A stretch of 64,000 bases of DNA from Mycobacterium sp. OAS707 (lineage in GTDB: Bacteria; Actinomycetota; Actinomycetes; Mycobacteriales; Mycobacteriaceae), in the NCBI RefSeq assembly GCF_014873705.1, contig NZ_JADBDS010000003.1, forward strand, positions 186,001 to 250,000. Direction: 5' to 3'. The first letter of the stretch is position 1; each line of letters starts with the position of its first letter. This document shows positions 27,323 to 35,764 of this stretch, piece after piece. Both the position numbers and the translations under genes were made by a program. Below the pieces are notes generated by a model. The model had not been told where the DNA came from, made no database searches, and worked only from the letters and a program-made list of their open reading frames with translations.

Positions 27323-28111
27323 GTGAAGGTTCACCACCTCAACTGCGGCACCATGTATCCCCTCGGCTGCGGAGAGATGGTGTGCCATGTGCTGGCGGTC
27401 GAGACCTCCAACGGCCTGGTGTTGATCGACTCCGGGTTCGGAACACGGGACTGCGCCGATCCGGTCCGTCGCGTCGGTGCGTCGCGACGGTTCATCCGGC
27501 CAGTGCTCAACCCCGCGGAGACCGCCGTCAATCAGGTTGAGCGCCTTGGGTTTCGGACCGACGATGTACAGCACATCGTCGTCACGCATTTCGACGGCGA
27601 CCACATCGGCGGCATCTCCGACTTTCCCCAGGCGCAGATACACGTCACCGCTGCCGAAGCCTTCGGGGCACTGCGAGCCCCGACCCGCGGGGAGAAGGTC
27701 CGGTTCCGCGCGATCCAGTGGGCGCACGGACCGAAGATCGTCGAGCACACCCCGGACGGTGAAGCGTGGCGAGGCTTCGCCGCGGCGAAGGAACTCGATG
27801 AGGTGGCGCCCGGCATCGTGCTCGTGTCGCTGCCCGGTCATACCCGGGGCCACGCCTGCATCGCGGTCGACGCAGGACACCGCTGGCTGCTGCATTGCGG
27901 GGACAGCTTCTTTCATCACGGCACGCTCGACGGAACCGCGGTGATGCCGCGTGCGCTCGCGGCATTCGAATGGGCGACCGCATTCGACCGGAAGATGATG
28001 CGGCAGAATCACGCTCGACTCGTCGAGCTGTTCGAGCGCCATGAACCCGACATGACGATGATCTGCGCGCACGATCGGACGAACTTCGAGCACGCCAAAG
28101 CCACCGCTTAG
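27323..28111 (+). CDS. MBL-fold metallo-hydrolase (lactonase-like), paralogue 1
   Basis: A protein of 262 aa from a GTG. The metallo-beta-lactamase core shows THFDGDHIGG (H89, D91, D93, H94), GHTRGHA for the next metal ligand and HCGDSFFHH for the bridging Asp. Position 91 is Asp instead of the usual His, giving HxDxDH. Proteins of this layout are usually grouped with N-acyl homoserine lactonase-like hydrolases, though the real substrate is unknown. It is closely related to the gene at 29696, and both are in the same plus-strand cluster. Confidence 0.9.
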   Translation: MKVHHLNCGTMYPLGCGEMVCHVLAVETSNGLVLIDSGFGTRDCADPVRRVGASRRFIRPVLNPAETAVNQVERLGFRTDDVQHIVVTHFDGDHIGGISDFPQAQIHVTAAEAFGALRAPTRGEKVRFRAIQWAHGPKIVEHTPDGEAWRGFAAAKELDEVAPGIVLVSLPGHTRGHACIAVDAGHRWLLHCGDSFFHHGTLDGTAVMPRALAAFEWATAFDRKMMRQNHARLVELFERHEPDMTMICAHDRTNFEHAKATA

Positions 28112-28122
28112 GGAGGGCCGCA

Positions 28123-28545
28123 ATGCAAGTCACATCGCAAACCACTGTCGCAGCACCGATTGAAACCGTATGGGACGCGCTGAGCGACCACGTCGGAATC
28201 GGCCGGTGGGCGCCGGGACTGACGGTGACGATGGACAAGGTCGGCACCACCGACCCCAACGGCGTTGGGGCCGTTCGTCGTATCGCGGCAAAGGGCCCCG
28301 GACCCGACATCGTCGAGGAGGTCGTCACGTCCGAACCGCCTCACGTGCTGGGGTACAAGGCGCTGTCGGGCGTGCCGTTTCCCGGATATCGCGGTGAAGT
28401 ACGACTGAGTGAGGCCGGAGCGGGCACCCGCATCTCCTACACGCTCGCCACTTCGGCCAGCTTTCCCCTGGTCAAGGCGCCGTTGACGGCTCTGTGCCAG
28501 GTGCTGATGCGCATGCTCGCGCGAGCGGCCACCAAGGAAAACTAA
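28123..28545 (+). CDS. SRPBCC family protein
   Basis: A protein of 140 aa. The opening TTVAAPIETVWDALSDHVGIGRWAPG and the closing long helix (LVKAPLTALCQVLMRML) follow the SRPBCC/polyketide-cyclase pattern, a ligand-binding cavity fold. A purine-rich ribosome binding site (GGGAGGG) precedes the ATG, and the gene is 11 bp after the hydrolase, so they are co-transcribed. It may bind or turn over the hydrophobic substrate or product of this cluster. Confidence 0.86.
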   Translation: MQVTSQTTVAAPIETVWDALSDHVGIGRWAPGLTVTMDKVGTTDPNGVGAVRRIAAKGPGPDIVEEVVTSEPPHVLGYKALSGVPFPGYRGEVRLSEAGAGTRISYTLATSASFPLVKAPLTALCQVLMRMLARAATKEN

Positions 28546-28561
28546 TGGCGCCCATTGACGC

Positions 28562-28577
28562 GGTACCGTCGGGTACC
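28562..28577 (+). promoter_or_regulatory. GGTACC pair spaced 10 bp
   Basis: Two GGTACC hexamers at 28562 and 28572, exactly one helical turn apart, 38 bp upstream of the SnoaL-like gene start. The same 10-bp pairing occurs four times in the P450/monooxygenase promoter at 38903-39017, suggesting one regulator for both places. Confidence 0.55.
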
Positions 28578-28581
28578 GTAA

Positions 28582-28597
28582 CTTGTTCGTCAACAAG
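28582..28597. promoter_or_regulatory. Inverted repeat CTTGTT-N4-AACAAG
   Basis: A perfect 6-bp inverted repeat with a 4-bp spacer, between the GGTACC pair and the ribosome binding site of the following gene. It could be the operator of the TetR encoded in the same operon at 29076. Confidence 0.45.
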
Positions 28598-28615
28598 CAA
28601 GCTTTAGGAGAACTC

Positions 28616-29083
28616 GTGATCACTGACGATCTACGGCAGCGGCGCCTGGCGCTCATCCGCGAGCACATGGACACCGAGGTGACCAAGGAGTTCGACGCGA
28701 CCCTGGCCACCTTCAAGACCAACGGGGAGGGCCACCCCCGCTACGAGATCATGGCCACCGGTCAGGTCTACGACGGCGACGAAGAGGTGATGGGCTACTA
28801 CCTGTCGACCCGCACCGCGTTCCCCGACCAACGCCACGAGAACGCCCGCTTTCACGTTTCCGACGACGCGGTGATCGTCGAATTCGATTTGCTGGGAACC
28901 AATCTCGGTGAGTTCTACGGAATGCCGCCGACCGGCAAGTCGTTCCGGGTACCGCTGATCGCGGTGTTCTTCTTCGAAGACGAGCGGATCGTCAACGAAC
29001 GCATCTACTTCGACACCGCCAGCCTGGTGACTCAGATCGGGCGCGGCGAGTTGCTCGCGCTGGCCGGGACGCTCGGTGACTGA
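28616..29083 (+). CDS. SnoaL-like ester-cyclase family protein
   Basis: A protein of 155 aa from the GTG at 28616, which has AGGAG six bases upstream; the earlier in-frame codons overlap the operator. The pattern HMDTEVTKEFDATLATF...YEIMATGQVYDGDEEVMGYY...FHVSDDAVIVEFDLLGTNLGEFYG is that of SnoaL-like polyketide/ester cyclases with an NTF2 fold. The reaction is unknown. It heads a three-gene unit with the TetR (8-bp overlap) and the second MBL hydrolase. Confidence 0.85.
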   Translation: MITDDLRQRRLALIREHMDTEVTKEFDATLATFKTNGEGHPRYEIMATGQVYDGDEEVMGYYLSTRTAFPDQRHENARFHVSDDAVIVEFDLLGTNLGEFYGMPPTGKSFRVPLIAVFFFEDERIVNERIYFDTASLVTQIGRGELLALAGTLGD

Positions 29084-29699
29084 GTCTGGCCTGCCCCGCA
29101 CACAGGAGCAGCGCCGGCTAGCGGCCGAACGGCGACTGGTGCGTGCGGCGGCCGAGCTCGTCGGGGAGATCGGGCCGACCCGGGTCACCCTCGCCAATGT
29201 CGGTGAGCGCGCGGGGTACAGCCGCGGGTTGGCGACGCACCACTTCGGTTCCAAAGGTGCGTTGATGCAGCGACTCGTCGAGACGGTCACCAGTCAGTTT
29301 CGCGACGCGATAGTCCAAGAGAGCCAATCGGATTCGCCGGTCGATCAGCTGTGGCGGTTGATCGACTTCTACTTCTCCGTAGTCTCTGATCTTCAGCCGG
29401 TGAACCGGGCGCGACTGGTGTTGTGGGCCGATGCGGTCGCTGGCCCGTCCGAGGATGTCCGGCCGCAGATGATCTCGGCCGACCGTGAGTTCCGCGAGGA
29501 GATCGAGAAGCGAATCCAGTTGGCGGTCACCGCAGGCGAGGTCAACGCGTCGGTCGATCCCATTGGTCTGGCGACGGTGGTCGTCGCGATGCTGCGCGGG
29601 GTGGCGCTGCAACGCGTGCTCGACGATCAGGTCGATCTCGCCGCAGCGCGTCGCGAGGTGGAGCAGCTGTTGGAGTCGCGGCTCGGGGGTGCGCCGTGA
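29076..29699 (+). CDS. TetR family transcriptional regulator
   Basis: A protein of 207 aa starting at a GTG overlapping the previous gene by 8 bp. The HTH lies at about 15-60 (RRLVRAAAELVGEIGPTRVTLANVGERAGYSRGLATHHFGSKGAL), with the glycine-rich turn of this subfamily. The C-terminal domain resembles TetR_C of the BetI-like type. Its stop overlaps the next start as GTGA. It probably autoregulates this unit, perhaps through the inverted repeat at 28582. Confidence 0.92.
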   Translation: MTESGLPRTQEQRRLAAERRLVRAAAELVGEIGPTRVTLANVGERAGYSRGLATHHFGSKGALMQRLVETVTSQFRDAIVQESQSDSPVDQLWRLIDFYFSVVSDLQPVNRARLVLWADAVAGPSEDVRPQMISADREFREEIEKRIQLAVTAGEVNASVDPIGLATVVVAMLRGVALQRVLDDQVDLAAARREVEQLLESRLGGAP

Positions 29700-30472
29700 A
29701 GGTGCACCACCTCAACTGCGGAACGATGAAGAGTCCGAGCCCGATGGTGTGCCACGTGCTGCTCATCGAAACCGACGACGGGCTGGTTCTGGTCGACAGC
29801 GGCTATGGCACGCATGACTGCGACGATCCGCGACGGGTCGGGCCGTCACGCCGCATGGTTCGACCGATCCTGAGCCGCGCCGAAACCGTCGTGCATCAGC
29901 TCGACCGACTCGGTTTTACCCGAGATGACGTGCGGCACATCATCATCACGCACATGGACATCGACCATGCCGGTGGATTGTCGGACTTCCCCGCCGCGCG
30001 TGTTCATCTCACCGCCGCGGAGGCGCTCGGCGCGATACGGGCTCCGTCGAGGCGCGAGAAGATCCGCTATCGTTCGGCGCAGTGGGCGCACAGCCCGATC
30101 ATCGTCGAGCACGATCCGCGCGGCGAGAAGTGGCGGGGGTTCGCCGCCGCCAAGGAACTCACCGAGATCTCGCCGGGCATCGCACTCGTGGCTCTGCCTG
30201 GGCATACCCGCGGCCACGCCTGTGTGGCCGTCGATGCCGGACACCGGTGGGTGCTGCACGCCGGCGACGCGTTCTATCACTTCGGCACGCTGGACGGGAC
30301 ACCCGTGCCGCGCGGCCTGACCGCGATGGAGTCGATGTTCGCATTCGATCGAAAAGCTGTGTTGGACAATCATTCACGGCTTGCCGAGCTGTATCAGCGG
30401 CAGGAGCCGGACCTGTTGATCGTCTGCGCGCATGACCCGACGCTGCTGGAGAAGGCACAAGCCACCGCTTAG
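29696..30472 (+). CDS. MBL-fold metallo-hydrolase (lactonase-like), paralogue 2
   Basis: A protein of 258 aa starting at GTG. It is nearly superimposable on the hydrolase at 27323 (same KVHHLNCGTM start and AKATA/AQATA end). Metal ligands are in THMDIDHAGG (H86, D88, D90, H91), again the HxDxDH variant, GHTRGHA and HAGDAFYH. The duplication within 2.4 kb, each copy in its own operon segment, suggests two related lactone or ester substrates. It overlaps the convergent DUF222 gene by 4 bp. Confidence 0.9.
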   Translation: MKVHHLNCGTMKSPSPMVCHVLLIETDDGLVLVDSGYGTHDCDDPRRVGPSRRMVRPILSRAETVVHQLDRLGFTRDDVRHIIITHMDIDHAGGLSDFPAARVHLTAAEALGAIRAPSRREKIRYRSAQWAHSPIIVEHDPRGEKWRGFAAAKELTEISPGIALVALPGHTRGHACVAVDAGHRWVLHAGDAFYHFGTLDGTPVPRGLTAMESMFAFDRKAVLDNHSRLAELYQRQEPDLLIVCAHDPTLLEKAQATA

Positions 30473-31851
30473 AAGGGTGGTGGGTCGGCTGCGTAGCGGG
30501 CGCGGTTTTGGGCGCGTTCGTATTCGATGCGGTAGGCGCGGTCTTGGGTTCGGGTGCGTTTGCGTTGGGGCATCGCCAGGTCGCGGTTCGGGTCGGGCGG
30601 TGGACTGATGGGCAGGGTCAGTGTTTCGGTGGGGGTGGCGAGTTGGGGGAAGAACCGGGCCCCGGCCGGGGCGGTGGTGTAGGTGCGCCCGCGCGGTGAG
30701 GTCCACACGACGGTGCCATCCGGACGTTGGGAGTCGGCCCAGCCGCAGAACGTTTTGAGTAGGTGATGGATGCGGCATTTGAGCCCGGTGTTGGAGGGAT
30801 GCGTCGGGCCGTGCGGGTAGGGCACGCTGTGGTCGATATCGCAACCCACCGCCCGTTGATCACACCCGGGGAACGTGCACGTCAGATCCCGGGACTGAAT
30901 GAACCGCGTCAGTGCCGCCGACGGGCGGTAATGGGGTTCAGCAGCTAGGTCTTTGGCGGTGGGTACCGGGCGCACCGAGGCGCTGTTGGCCAGTTCGGTG
31001 ACCGTGGCCGCCGGGACGGCGCCGTAGCCGGGCAGATACCCCGGCTTGGTGCTGGTGCCGTCGACGGTGGCGGCCTCGGCGATCACATTGATCACCACCG
31101 GCGTGGAAGGCACCTGAGCGCCGGCAGCGGGGCAGTCCGGGGCACCGCACAGACACGCCATGCTGGTGGCCCGCGCCGACAACGGGCTCAGCGCATCGGT
31201 GCGACGCTGAGCGGTGGTGCGTGGATCATTCGGGCACACCGTGGCCGCTAGTTCGTCTAACGCGGTGTCGAAGACCGCGGCATCCGGGCCGCGGACCTGG
31301 CCATAGATTTCGGCGGTCCCGTTGGCGCCGGGGCGCACCGCGATGTGGCGATCAGCATCACGCTGGGTGGCGACCCGCACCGCCTCAGGGTCGGCTTCGA
31401 TGACCATCCAGTCGACCAACTCGGCGACCCTCTCGCGCGAGAGCTTGTTCCAGCCCGGCGCCTTGTCCGCCAACTGCGCATCAACGCTCGCCAACGCGGC
31501 CTCGTCAACGATCAAATCGGTGCGGTAAATGGCGGCCGCGATCACCCGCAAATCCACCGCCCCGGCGGCGAACACCGCAGCCAGTTTGGGCAGGCGTTCG
31601 ATGAGGCTCTGCCCGTCGCTCATCTGAGACGACGCGCGCTTGCGGCTGATGCCCAACTGCGCGCTGATCTCCGCGGCGATCTGCTCCCAGCCATCGACTG
31701 CCCAGAAGTTGTGCTCATCGGTCTGCTCGGCGATCCGGCGCACCGTGTACTGGCCGATGGCCAGCAACCGCTGAGCCGACGCGGCCCGCTCGACCTGCTG
31801 GGCATCACCCATCAGATCAAGCAACTCGCCATCACCACATCCTTCGAACAC
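30469..31851 (-). CDS. DUF222 / HNH endonuclease domain protein (13E12 family)
   Basis: A protein of 460 aa from a GTG. The DUF222 domain fills about residues 30-330. The C-terminal HNH part shows CTFPGC and DIDHSVPYPHG, then an Asn, and CRIHH, the order C-C, H, N, H expected for a nuclease. This is the multi-copy mycobacterial 13E12-like family, associated with repeats and phage attachment in M. tuberculosis; its role is unknown. All HNH residues appear intact. It stands alone, with no recombinase beside it. Confidence 0.9.
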   Translation of the reverse strand: MFEGCGDGELLDLMGDAQQVERAASAQRLLAIGQYTVRRIAEQTDEHNFWAVDGWEQIAAEISAQLGISRKRASSQMSDGQSLIERLPKLAAVFAAGAVDLRVIAAAIYRTDLIVDEAALASVDAQLADKAPGWNKLSRERVAELVDWMVIEADPEAVRVATQRDADRHIAVRPGANGTAEIYGQVRGPDAAVFDTALDELAATVCPNDPRTTAQRRTDALSPLSARATSMACLCGAPDCPAAGAQVPSTPVVINVIAEAATVDGTSTKPGYLPGYGAVPAATVTELANSASVRPVPTAKDLAAEPHYRPSAALTRFIQSRDLTCTFPGCDQRAVGCDIDHSVPYPHGPTHPSNTGLKCRIHHLLKTFCGWADSQRPDGTVVWTSPRGRTYTTAPAGARFFPQLATPTETLTLPISPPPDPNRDLAMPQRKRTRTQDRAYRIEYERAQNRARYAADPPPF

Positions 31852-31993
31852 ACTTCAATTCTTCCGAATCCGCCGTCAATTGGCTTCGGCGAGAAGCACT
31901 CTCGACGCCAACCTGTGGATGAATTCGAACCTGGGGATAACTACACCTCCGGGCCCAAAGATGTCGGACCCGTCAGGTAGATGCGCCCGATCG

Positions 31994-32875
31994 CTAAACC
32001 ACGGCCACGCTGTAATTCGTCGTTTGCAGCCAGGCTTGCAGGTTCCAGAGATCCGGGTCGATACCGCGAACGGCCGCGATGTCGGCTTGGTATGCGGGCG
32101 TATCGGCGAACCAACGGAACATCTTCTGAAGGTCGTCCTGACCGTCGAGGACTTCGACGGGCAACGCCTCGTAGCGTGCGGGCAAGCCGGCGTGCGCGCC
32201 GAAGGCCGCGGCGATCTCGCTGCCTGTCAGCTCATCGCCGGCGATCTCTATCGCCGCGGGGACCGCCGCAGGGTCCAGCAGCGCCGTAGCGGCAACGACA
32301 CCGATGTCGCGGGTCGCGACCATCTGCACCTTGATGCCGTCCGGAACAGGAAGTCGTAGCACGAGTTCGTTGCCTTCGACCGTCGGTGCCGTCGATGCGA
32401 AGTTGTCCATGAAGAACACCGGACGGACGATCGTGGCGGAAAGGCCACGGGCCTGCACGTACTCTTCGATGCGGCGCTTGGACTCGAAGTGCGGAACACC
32501 CGAGTTGCGATCGGCGCCGCCGACGGAACTGAACACCACATGTGGGACCTGTGCGGCAACCGCTGCGTCGGCGAACTCGACACCCTGCTGGATCTCGCCG
32601 TCGATATCGGTGTCGTGCGAGTCACCGTAAGGCGTCGTCATGAAGAAGAACGCGTCGACGCCCTGCAGCGAATTCTTCAGCGACGCTGGGTCTTTCGCAT
32701 CGATTTGTGCGAGTTCCACTCCGCGGTTTGCCAGGTTGCGGGCACGTTCGGACCCATTGCTGCGGACCAGCGCGCGCACCCGCGCACCTTGCTCGAGCAG
32801 CGCGTCGACAACTGCTCCGCCCTGGGCGCCCGTGGCCCCGGCGACCGCAATGGTCCTCGTCGTTGATGTAGTCAT
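31994..32875 (-). CDS. NmrA-like NAD(P)-binding protein
   Basis: A protein of 293 aa. The N-terminal IAVAGATGAQGGAVVDALL is the GxxGxxG dinucleotide loop, and VVFSSVGGADRNSGVPHFESK and the later pattern place it in the NmrA/HSCARG family of SDR-like redox sensors or reductases. The ATG at 32875 has GGAGGAG six bases upstream; a TTG at 32881 is less likely. Divergent from a MarR gene with two palindromic operators between them, so probably repressed by that MarR and induced by a redox or phenolic signal. Confidence 0.9.
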   Translation of the reverse strand: MTTSTTRTIAVAGATGAQGGAVVDALLEQGARVRALVRSNGSERARNLANRGVELAQIDAKDPASLKNSLQGVDAFFFMTTPYGDSHDTDIDGEIQQGVEFADAAVAAQVPHVVFSSVGGADRNSGVPHFESKRRIEEYVQARGLSATIVRPVFFMDNFASTAPTVEGNELVLRLPVPDGIKVQMVATRDIGVVAATALLDPAAVPAAIEIAGDELTGSEIAAAFGAHAGLPARYEALPVEVLDGQDDLQKMFRWFADTPAYQADIAAVRGIDPDLWNLQAWLQTTNYSVAVV

Positions 32876-32906
32876 GGTCAACTCCTCCGCTCTGTACGAT
32901 TAGCCC

Positions 32907-32949
32907 TTAGCCGGCTAACTATCGTCGGCTGCAACCATTAGCCGGCTAA
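32907..32949. promoter_or_regulatory. Two TTAGCCGGCTAA operators for MarR
   Basis: Two identical perfect 12-bp palindromes at 32907-32918 and 32938-32949, 31 bp apart (about three helical turns). One is 31 bp from the NmrA ATG, the other 20 bp from the MarR GTG. Identity, symmetry and phasing make them the likely binding sites of the divergent MarR. Confidence 0.8.
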
Positions 32950-32969
32950 ATGTATTCCGGAGGAAAGCT

Positions 32970-33404
32970 GTGAGCGCAGACAAGACCGTCAGCCTGCGGA
33001 TCTCAGCCGTGTCGCGAGTGCATCGGCAACATGCCGGAGCGCTGCTACACGGAATCGGCCTATCGGCGGGTCAGGAACTGTTGCTCATGCTCCTGTGGGA
33101 CAAAGAGCCGCGTTCGCAGGCCGAGTTGACTCGTGAGCTGGCAATAGAGCCGCCGACGACGTCCAAGATGCTCGCCCGCTTGGAAAGAGGCGGCTTGATC
33201 GCCCGTGAGCGATCCGACTCGGATCGTCGAACTGTTCTCGTGTCCCTGACCGAGGCCGGTCGGGCGTTGGAAGGTCCGGTGAACGCCGCGTGGCGCACCC
33301 TCGAGGAGGACACCGTCGCAGCACTCACACCGCAACAGCAGGAAGACCTCATGATCCTGCTGGGGCGAGTTCTCGAATCCCTCCTAGCCAAACGTCGAGC
33401 TTGA
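32970..33404 (+). CDS. MarR family transcriptional regulator
   Basis: A protein of 144 aa from a GTG preceded by GGAGGA. The winged HTH is at about 38-98: LLMLLWDKEPRSQAELTRELAIEPPTTSKMLARLERGGLIARER then the wing DSDRRTVLVSLTEAG. This is the standard MarR fold. It faces the NmrA gene across a promoter with two TTAGCCGGCTAA palindromes, so it most likely represses both itself and the reductase. Confidence 0.94.
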   Translation: MSADKTVSLRISAVSRVHRQHAGALLHGIGLSAGQELLLMLLWDKEPRSQAELTRELAIEPPTTSKMLARLERGGLIARERSDSDRRTVLVSLTEAGRALEGPVNAAWRTLEEDTVAALTPQQQEDLMILLGRVLESLLAKRRA

Positions 33405-33415
33405 GAAGTCAACGC

Positions 33416-34420
33416 CTACGGGACGAGCACCACCTTGCCGACGTTCTCGCGTGCCGCCAGAATACGGTGAGCCTCACCAGCATTCGCAAACGGGACCGCG
33501 GCATGGACTACCGGCGCAACGATGCCGTCGGCCAGCGCGGTTGACAGCGGTTCGATCCACGGCTGCAGCGTGCCGCGGTCGTCCCACAACGCCAGCATGT
33601 TCAGCCCGATCAACGTCTTGGACTCCGACAGCTGCTTGATCAGATTGAAACCGCGCAGCATCGACAGCAGTTGCGGCAGCGCGGTGCGCAGAGACCGCTT
33701 CTCCCCCCGCTGCATGGCCGATGCGCCATAGCCCACCAGCCGACCGCCGGGACGCAACAACTCATAGGACCGCTTCAGCGACTTGCCGCCGATCGCGTCC
33801 AGCACAATGTCGTAGGGCGGCAAGCCTTTCCACCAACCGTCGCGGCGATAGTCGATGGCGCGGTCGACGCCCAGCTCCGCTAGCCGCTCGTGCTTACCTG
33901 GCGACGCGGTCCCGTGCACCTCGGCACCGGCTGCCTTGGCCAACTGGATGGCCGCGATCCCGACGCCACCTGCCGCAGCGTGGATCAGCACGCGCTCACC
34001 GGCCTGCAACGAGCCATAGCCGTGCAACGCCGCCCACGCGGTCGCGTAGTTGACCGGAATCGCCGCGCCCTGCTCAAAGCTCATCGAGTCGGGTATCGCA
34101 ACCGCATCTGCCGCTTGCACATTGACGATCTCGGAGTAACCGCCGAACCGGGTGCCCGCGAACACCCGCTCCCCCACCCGCGCCTGATCGACGTCGTCGC
34201 CGACGGCCTCGATGGTTCCTGACACCTCGTAGCCGACCACCATCGGCGGTTTTGGCGCATCGGGATACAGTCCGACGCGGGCGAGATGGTCGGCGAAGTT
34301 GACGCCGGCCGCGCGGACCGCGATGCGCACCTGCCCGGGGCCGGGCGGCGGCGGGTCGGGGCGTTGCTGCACCTGCAGGACCGACAGGTCACCGTGCTTC
34401 GTTATGACGACCGCGCGCAT
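33416..34420 (-). CDS. MDR/quinone oxidoreductase-like dehydrogenase
   Basis: A protein of 334 aa. A GroES-like N-terminal domain (PPGPGQVRIAVRAAGVNFAD) and a Rossmann domain with AAAGGVGIAAIQLAKAAG, the NADPH loop of zinc-less MDR enzymes such as quinone oxidoreductase or enoyl reductase. The catalytic-zinc Cys/His set is absent. It is the last gene of the P450 operon, 3 bp after the second P450, so it may reduce a product of the P450/SDR steps. Confidence 0.9.
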   Translation of the reverse strand: MRAVVITKHGDLSVLQVQQRPDPPPPGPGQVRIAVRAAGVNFADHLARVGLYPDAPKPPMVVGYEVSGTIEAVGDDVDQARVGERVFAGTRFGGYSEIVNVQAADAVAIPDSMSFEQGAAIPVNYATAWAALHGYGSLQAGERVLIHAAAGGVGIAAIQLAKAAGAEVHGTASPGKHERLAELGVDRAIDYRRDGWWKGLPPYDIVLDAIGGKSLKRSYELLRPGGRLVGYGASAMQRGEKRSLRTALPQLLSMLRGFNLIKQLSESKTLIGLNMLALWDDRGTLQPWIEPLSTALADGIVAPVVHAAVPFANAGEAHRILAARENVGKVVLVP

Positions 34421-34423
34421 GGG

Positions 34424-35764
34424 TCAGACGCTAACGTGCGCGCTCTTCGGCAGATCGTTGGATCCCGCAGTGTGAATCCGCCGGTAGACCACGGCACGCC
34501 CGCCGTCTTTGGGCGCGAACGCGACACCGCGACTGTGCATTCGTTCGGGACGCGCCGACGTCGGCGCGAACCGAAACTCGCGCAGCAGCGTGCGCAATAC
34601 GACGTTCATCTCCATGTTCGCGAACGCGGCGCCAAGGCATCGTCGCATCCCGCCGCCGAACGGCACCCACGAATACATATCGGGGCTCACCGCGAGGAAG
34701 CGATCCGGATCGAATCGCTCCGGGTCTGGGTAAGCGTTCTGATGTGTCAGCGGAATGTCGACCTGCACGGTGTAGCCGTGCGGGATCACCCACGGCCCCA
34801 ACGGCATTGTCGGCGCGATGACTTGTCGCGCCGCGCCGTCGATCACGGGCCGATTGCGCTGAACTTCGTGAATGGTGGCTTGCAGCAGGTCCGATCCGCC
34901 CGCGTCGACCTCATCGACCAACCGCGACAACACATTCGGATGCCGACGCAATCGCTCGACTGCCCACGCCAGTTGTGTGGCCGTGGTTTCGTGGCCGGCG
35001 GCAAGCAACGTGAACAGCTCGTCGGCGAGGTCGCTGCGCGACATAGCAGTGCCGTCTTCGTATCGCGACTGCAGCATCAGCGACAGCACGTCGTCACGCT
35101 GTTCGAGATTCGGGTCGGCTACGACGCGATCGATCAGCGACCCGACCATCTTGTCGAATTCCCTTCGCAGACCGAGGAATCGCCCCCATGGGCTCCATGG
35201 ACCGAGGTCGCGATGCAGCCACGGCAGGAACACCAGTTGGGACCCCAGTTCCACCAACGGAGGCATCACCGTGCGCAACGCGTCGAACTCGGCACCCTCG
35301 GCGCCGAACACCGCCCGCAGGATCACGTTCAGCGTGATGCGGTTGGTCGATGGCAGTACCGCGAACTCCCGACCCTCGGGCCAGGTGGCGACCTCTTTGA
35401 GCGTCTCCTCCTCGACCAGACCCTCATAGGCTCGCATCCGCTTGCCGTGGAACGGCGGCACCAGCAGCTTGCGGCGTCGGCGATGCGCGTCGTCCTGCAA
35501 GCCGAAGGTCGAGCCCGGGCCAAGCACCAGGTCCAGATTGGGCTCCACATTGCGGACGACGTCGGTTTTCGTCTGGAAGAACTGCTTCACCTGCGCCGGA
35601 TCGCTGATGATCACCGTTGGTCCGAAGAACGGCAGCCGGACAGTGAACGCGGTGCCGTAACGCTTGCGGAAGGCCTGCATCATCCGCCTTCGCGAGGCGA
35701 TGTACGCCAGACCCTGAATCGGCACCGGCCACCGTGGCCCGGGAGGCAGGTTCGCCACCGTCAC
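34424..35764 (-). CDS. Cytochrome P450 (second P450 of the operon, CYP138-like)
   Basis: A protein of 446 aa from a GTG overlapping the SDR stop (GTGA). The I-helix AGHETTA carries the conserved Thr; EVQRNRP supplies the ExxR-like K-helix, and FGGGMRRCLGAAFA is the heme loop with the axial Cys. RRKLLVPPFHGKRM in the N-terminal half recalls mycobacterial CYP138. It is a paralogue of the P450 at 37529, with about the same length and motifs. Substrate unknown; the redox partners are not encoded nearby. Confidence 0.93.
   Translation of the reverse strand: MTVANLPPGPRWPVPIQGLAYIASRRRMMQAFRKRYGTAFTVRLPFFGPTVIISDPAQVKQFFQTKTDVVRNVEPNLDLVLGPGSTFGLQDDAHRRRRKLLVPPFHGKRMRAYEGLVEEETLKEVATWPEGREFAVLPSTNRITLNVILRAVFGAEGAEFDALRTVMPPLVELGSQLVFLPWLHRDLGPWSPWGRFLGLRREFDKMVGSLIDRVVADPNLEQRDDVLSLMLQSRYEDGTAMSRSDLADELFTLLAAGHETTATQLAWAVERLRRHPNVLSRLVDEVDAGGSDLLQATIHEVQRNRPVIDGAARQVIAPTMPLGPWVIPHGYTVQVDIPLTHQNAYPDPERFDPDRFLAVSPDMYSWVPFGGGMRRCLGAAFANMEMNVVLRTLLREFRFAPTSARPERMHSRGVAFAPKDGGRAVVYRRIHTAGSNDLPKSAHVSV

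Noticed and set aside
26753..28123. A 5' extension of the TetR frame at 26147
   Set aside because: It runs antisense to the DUF2834 and MBL genes and across the operator; TetR homology begins at 26752.
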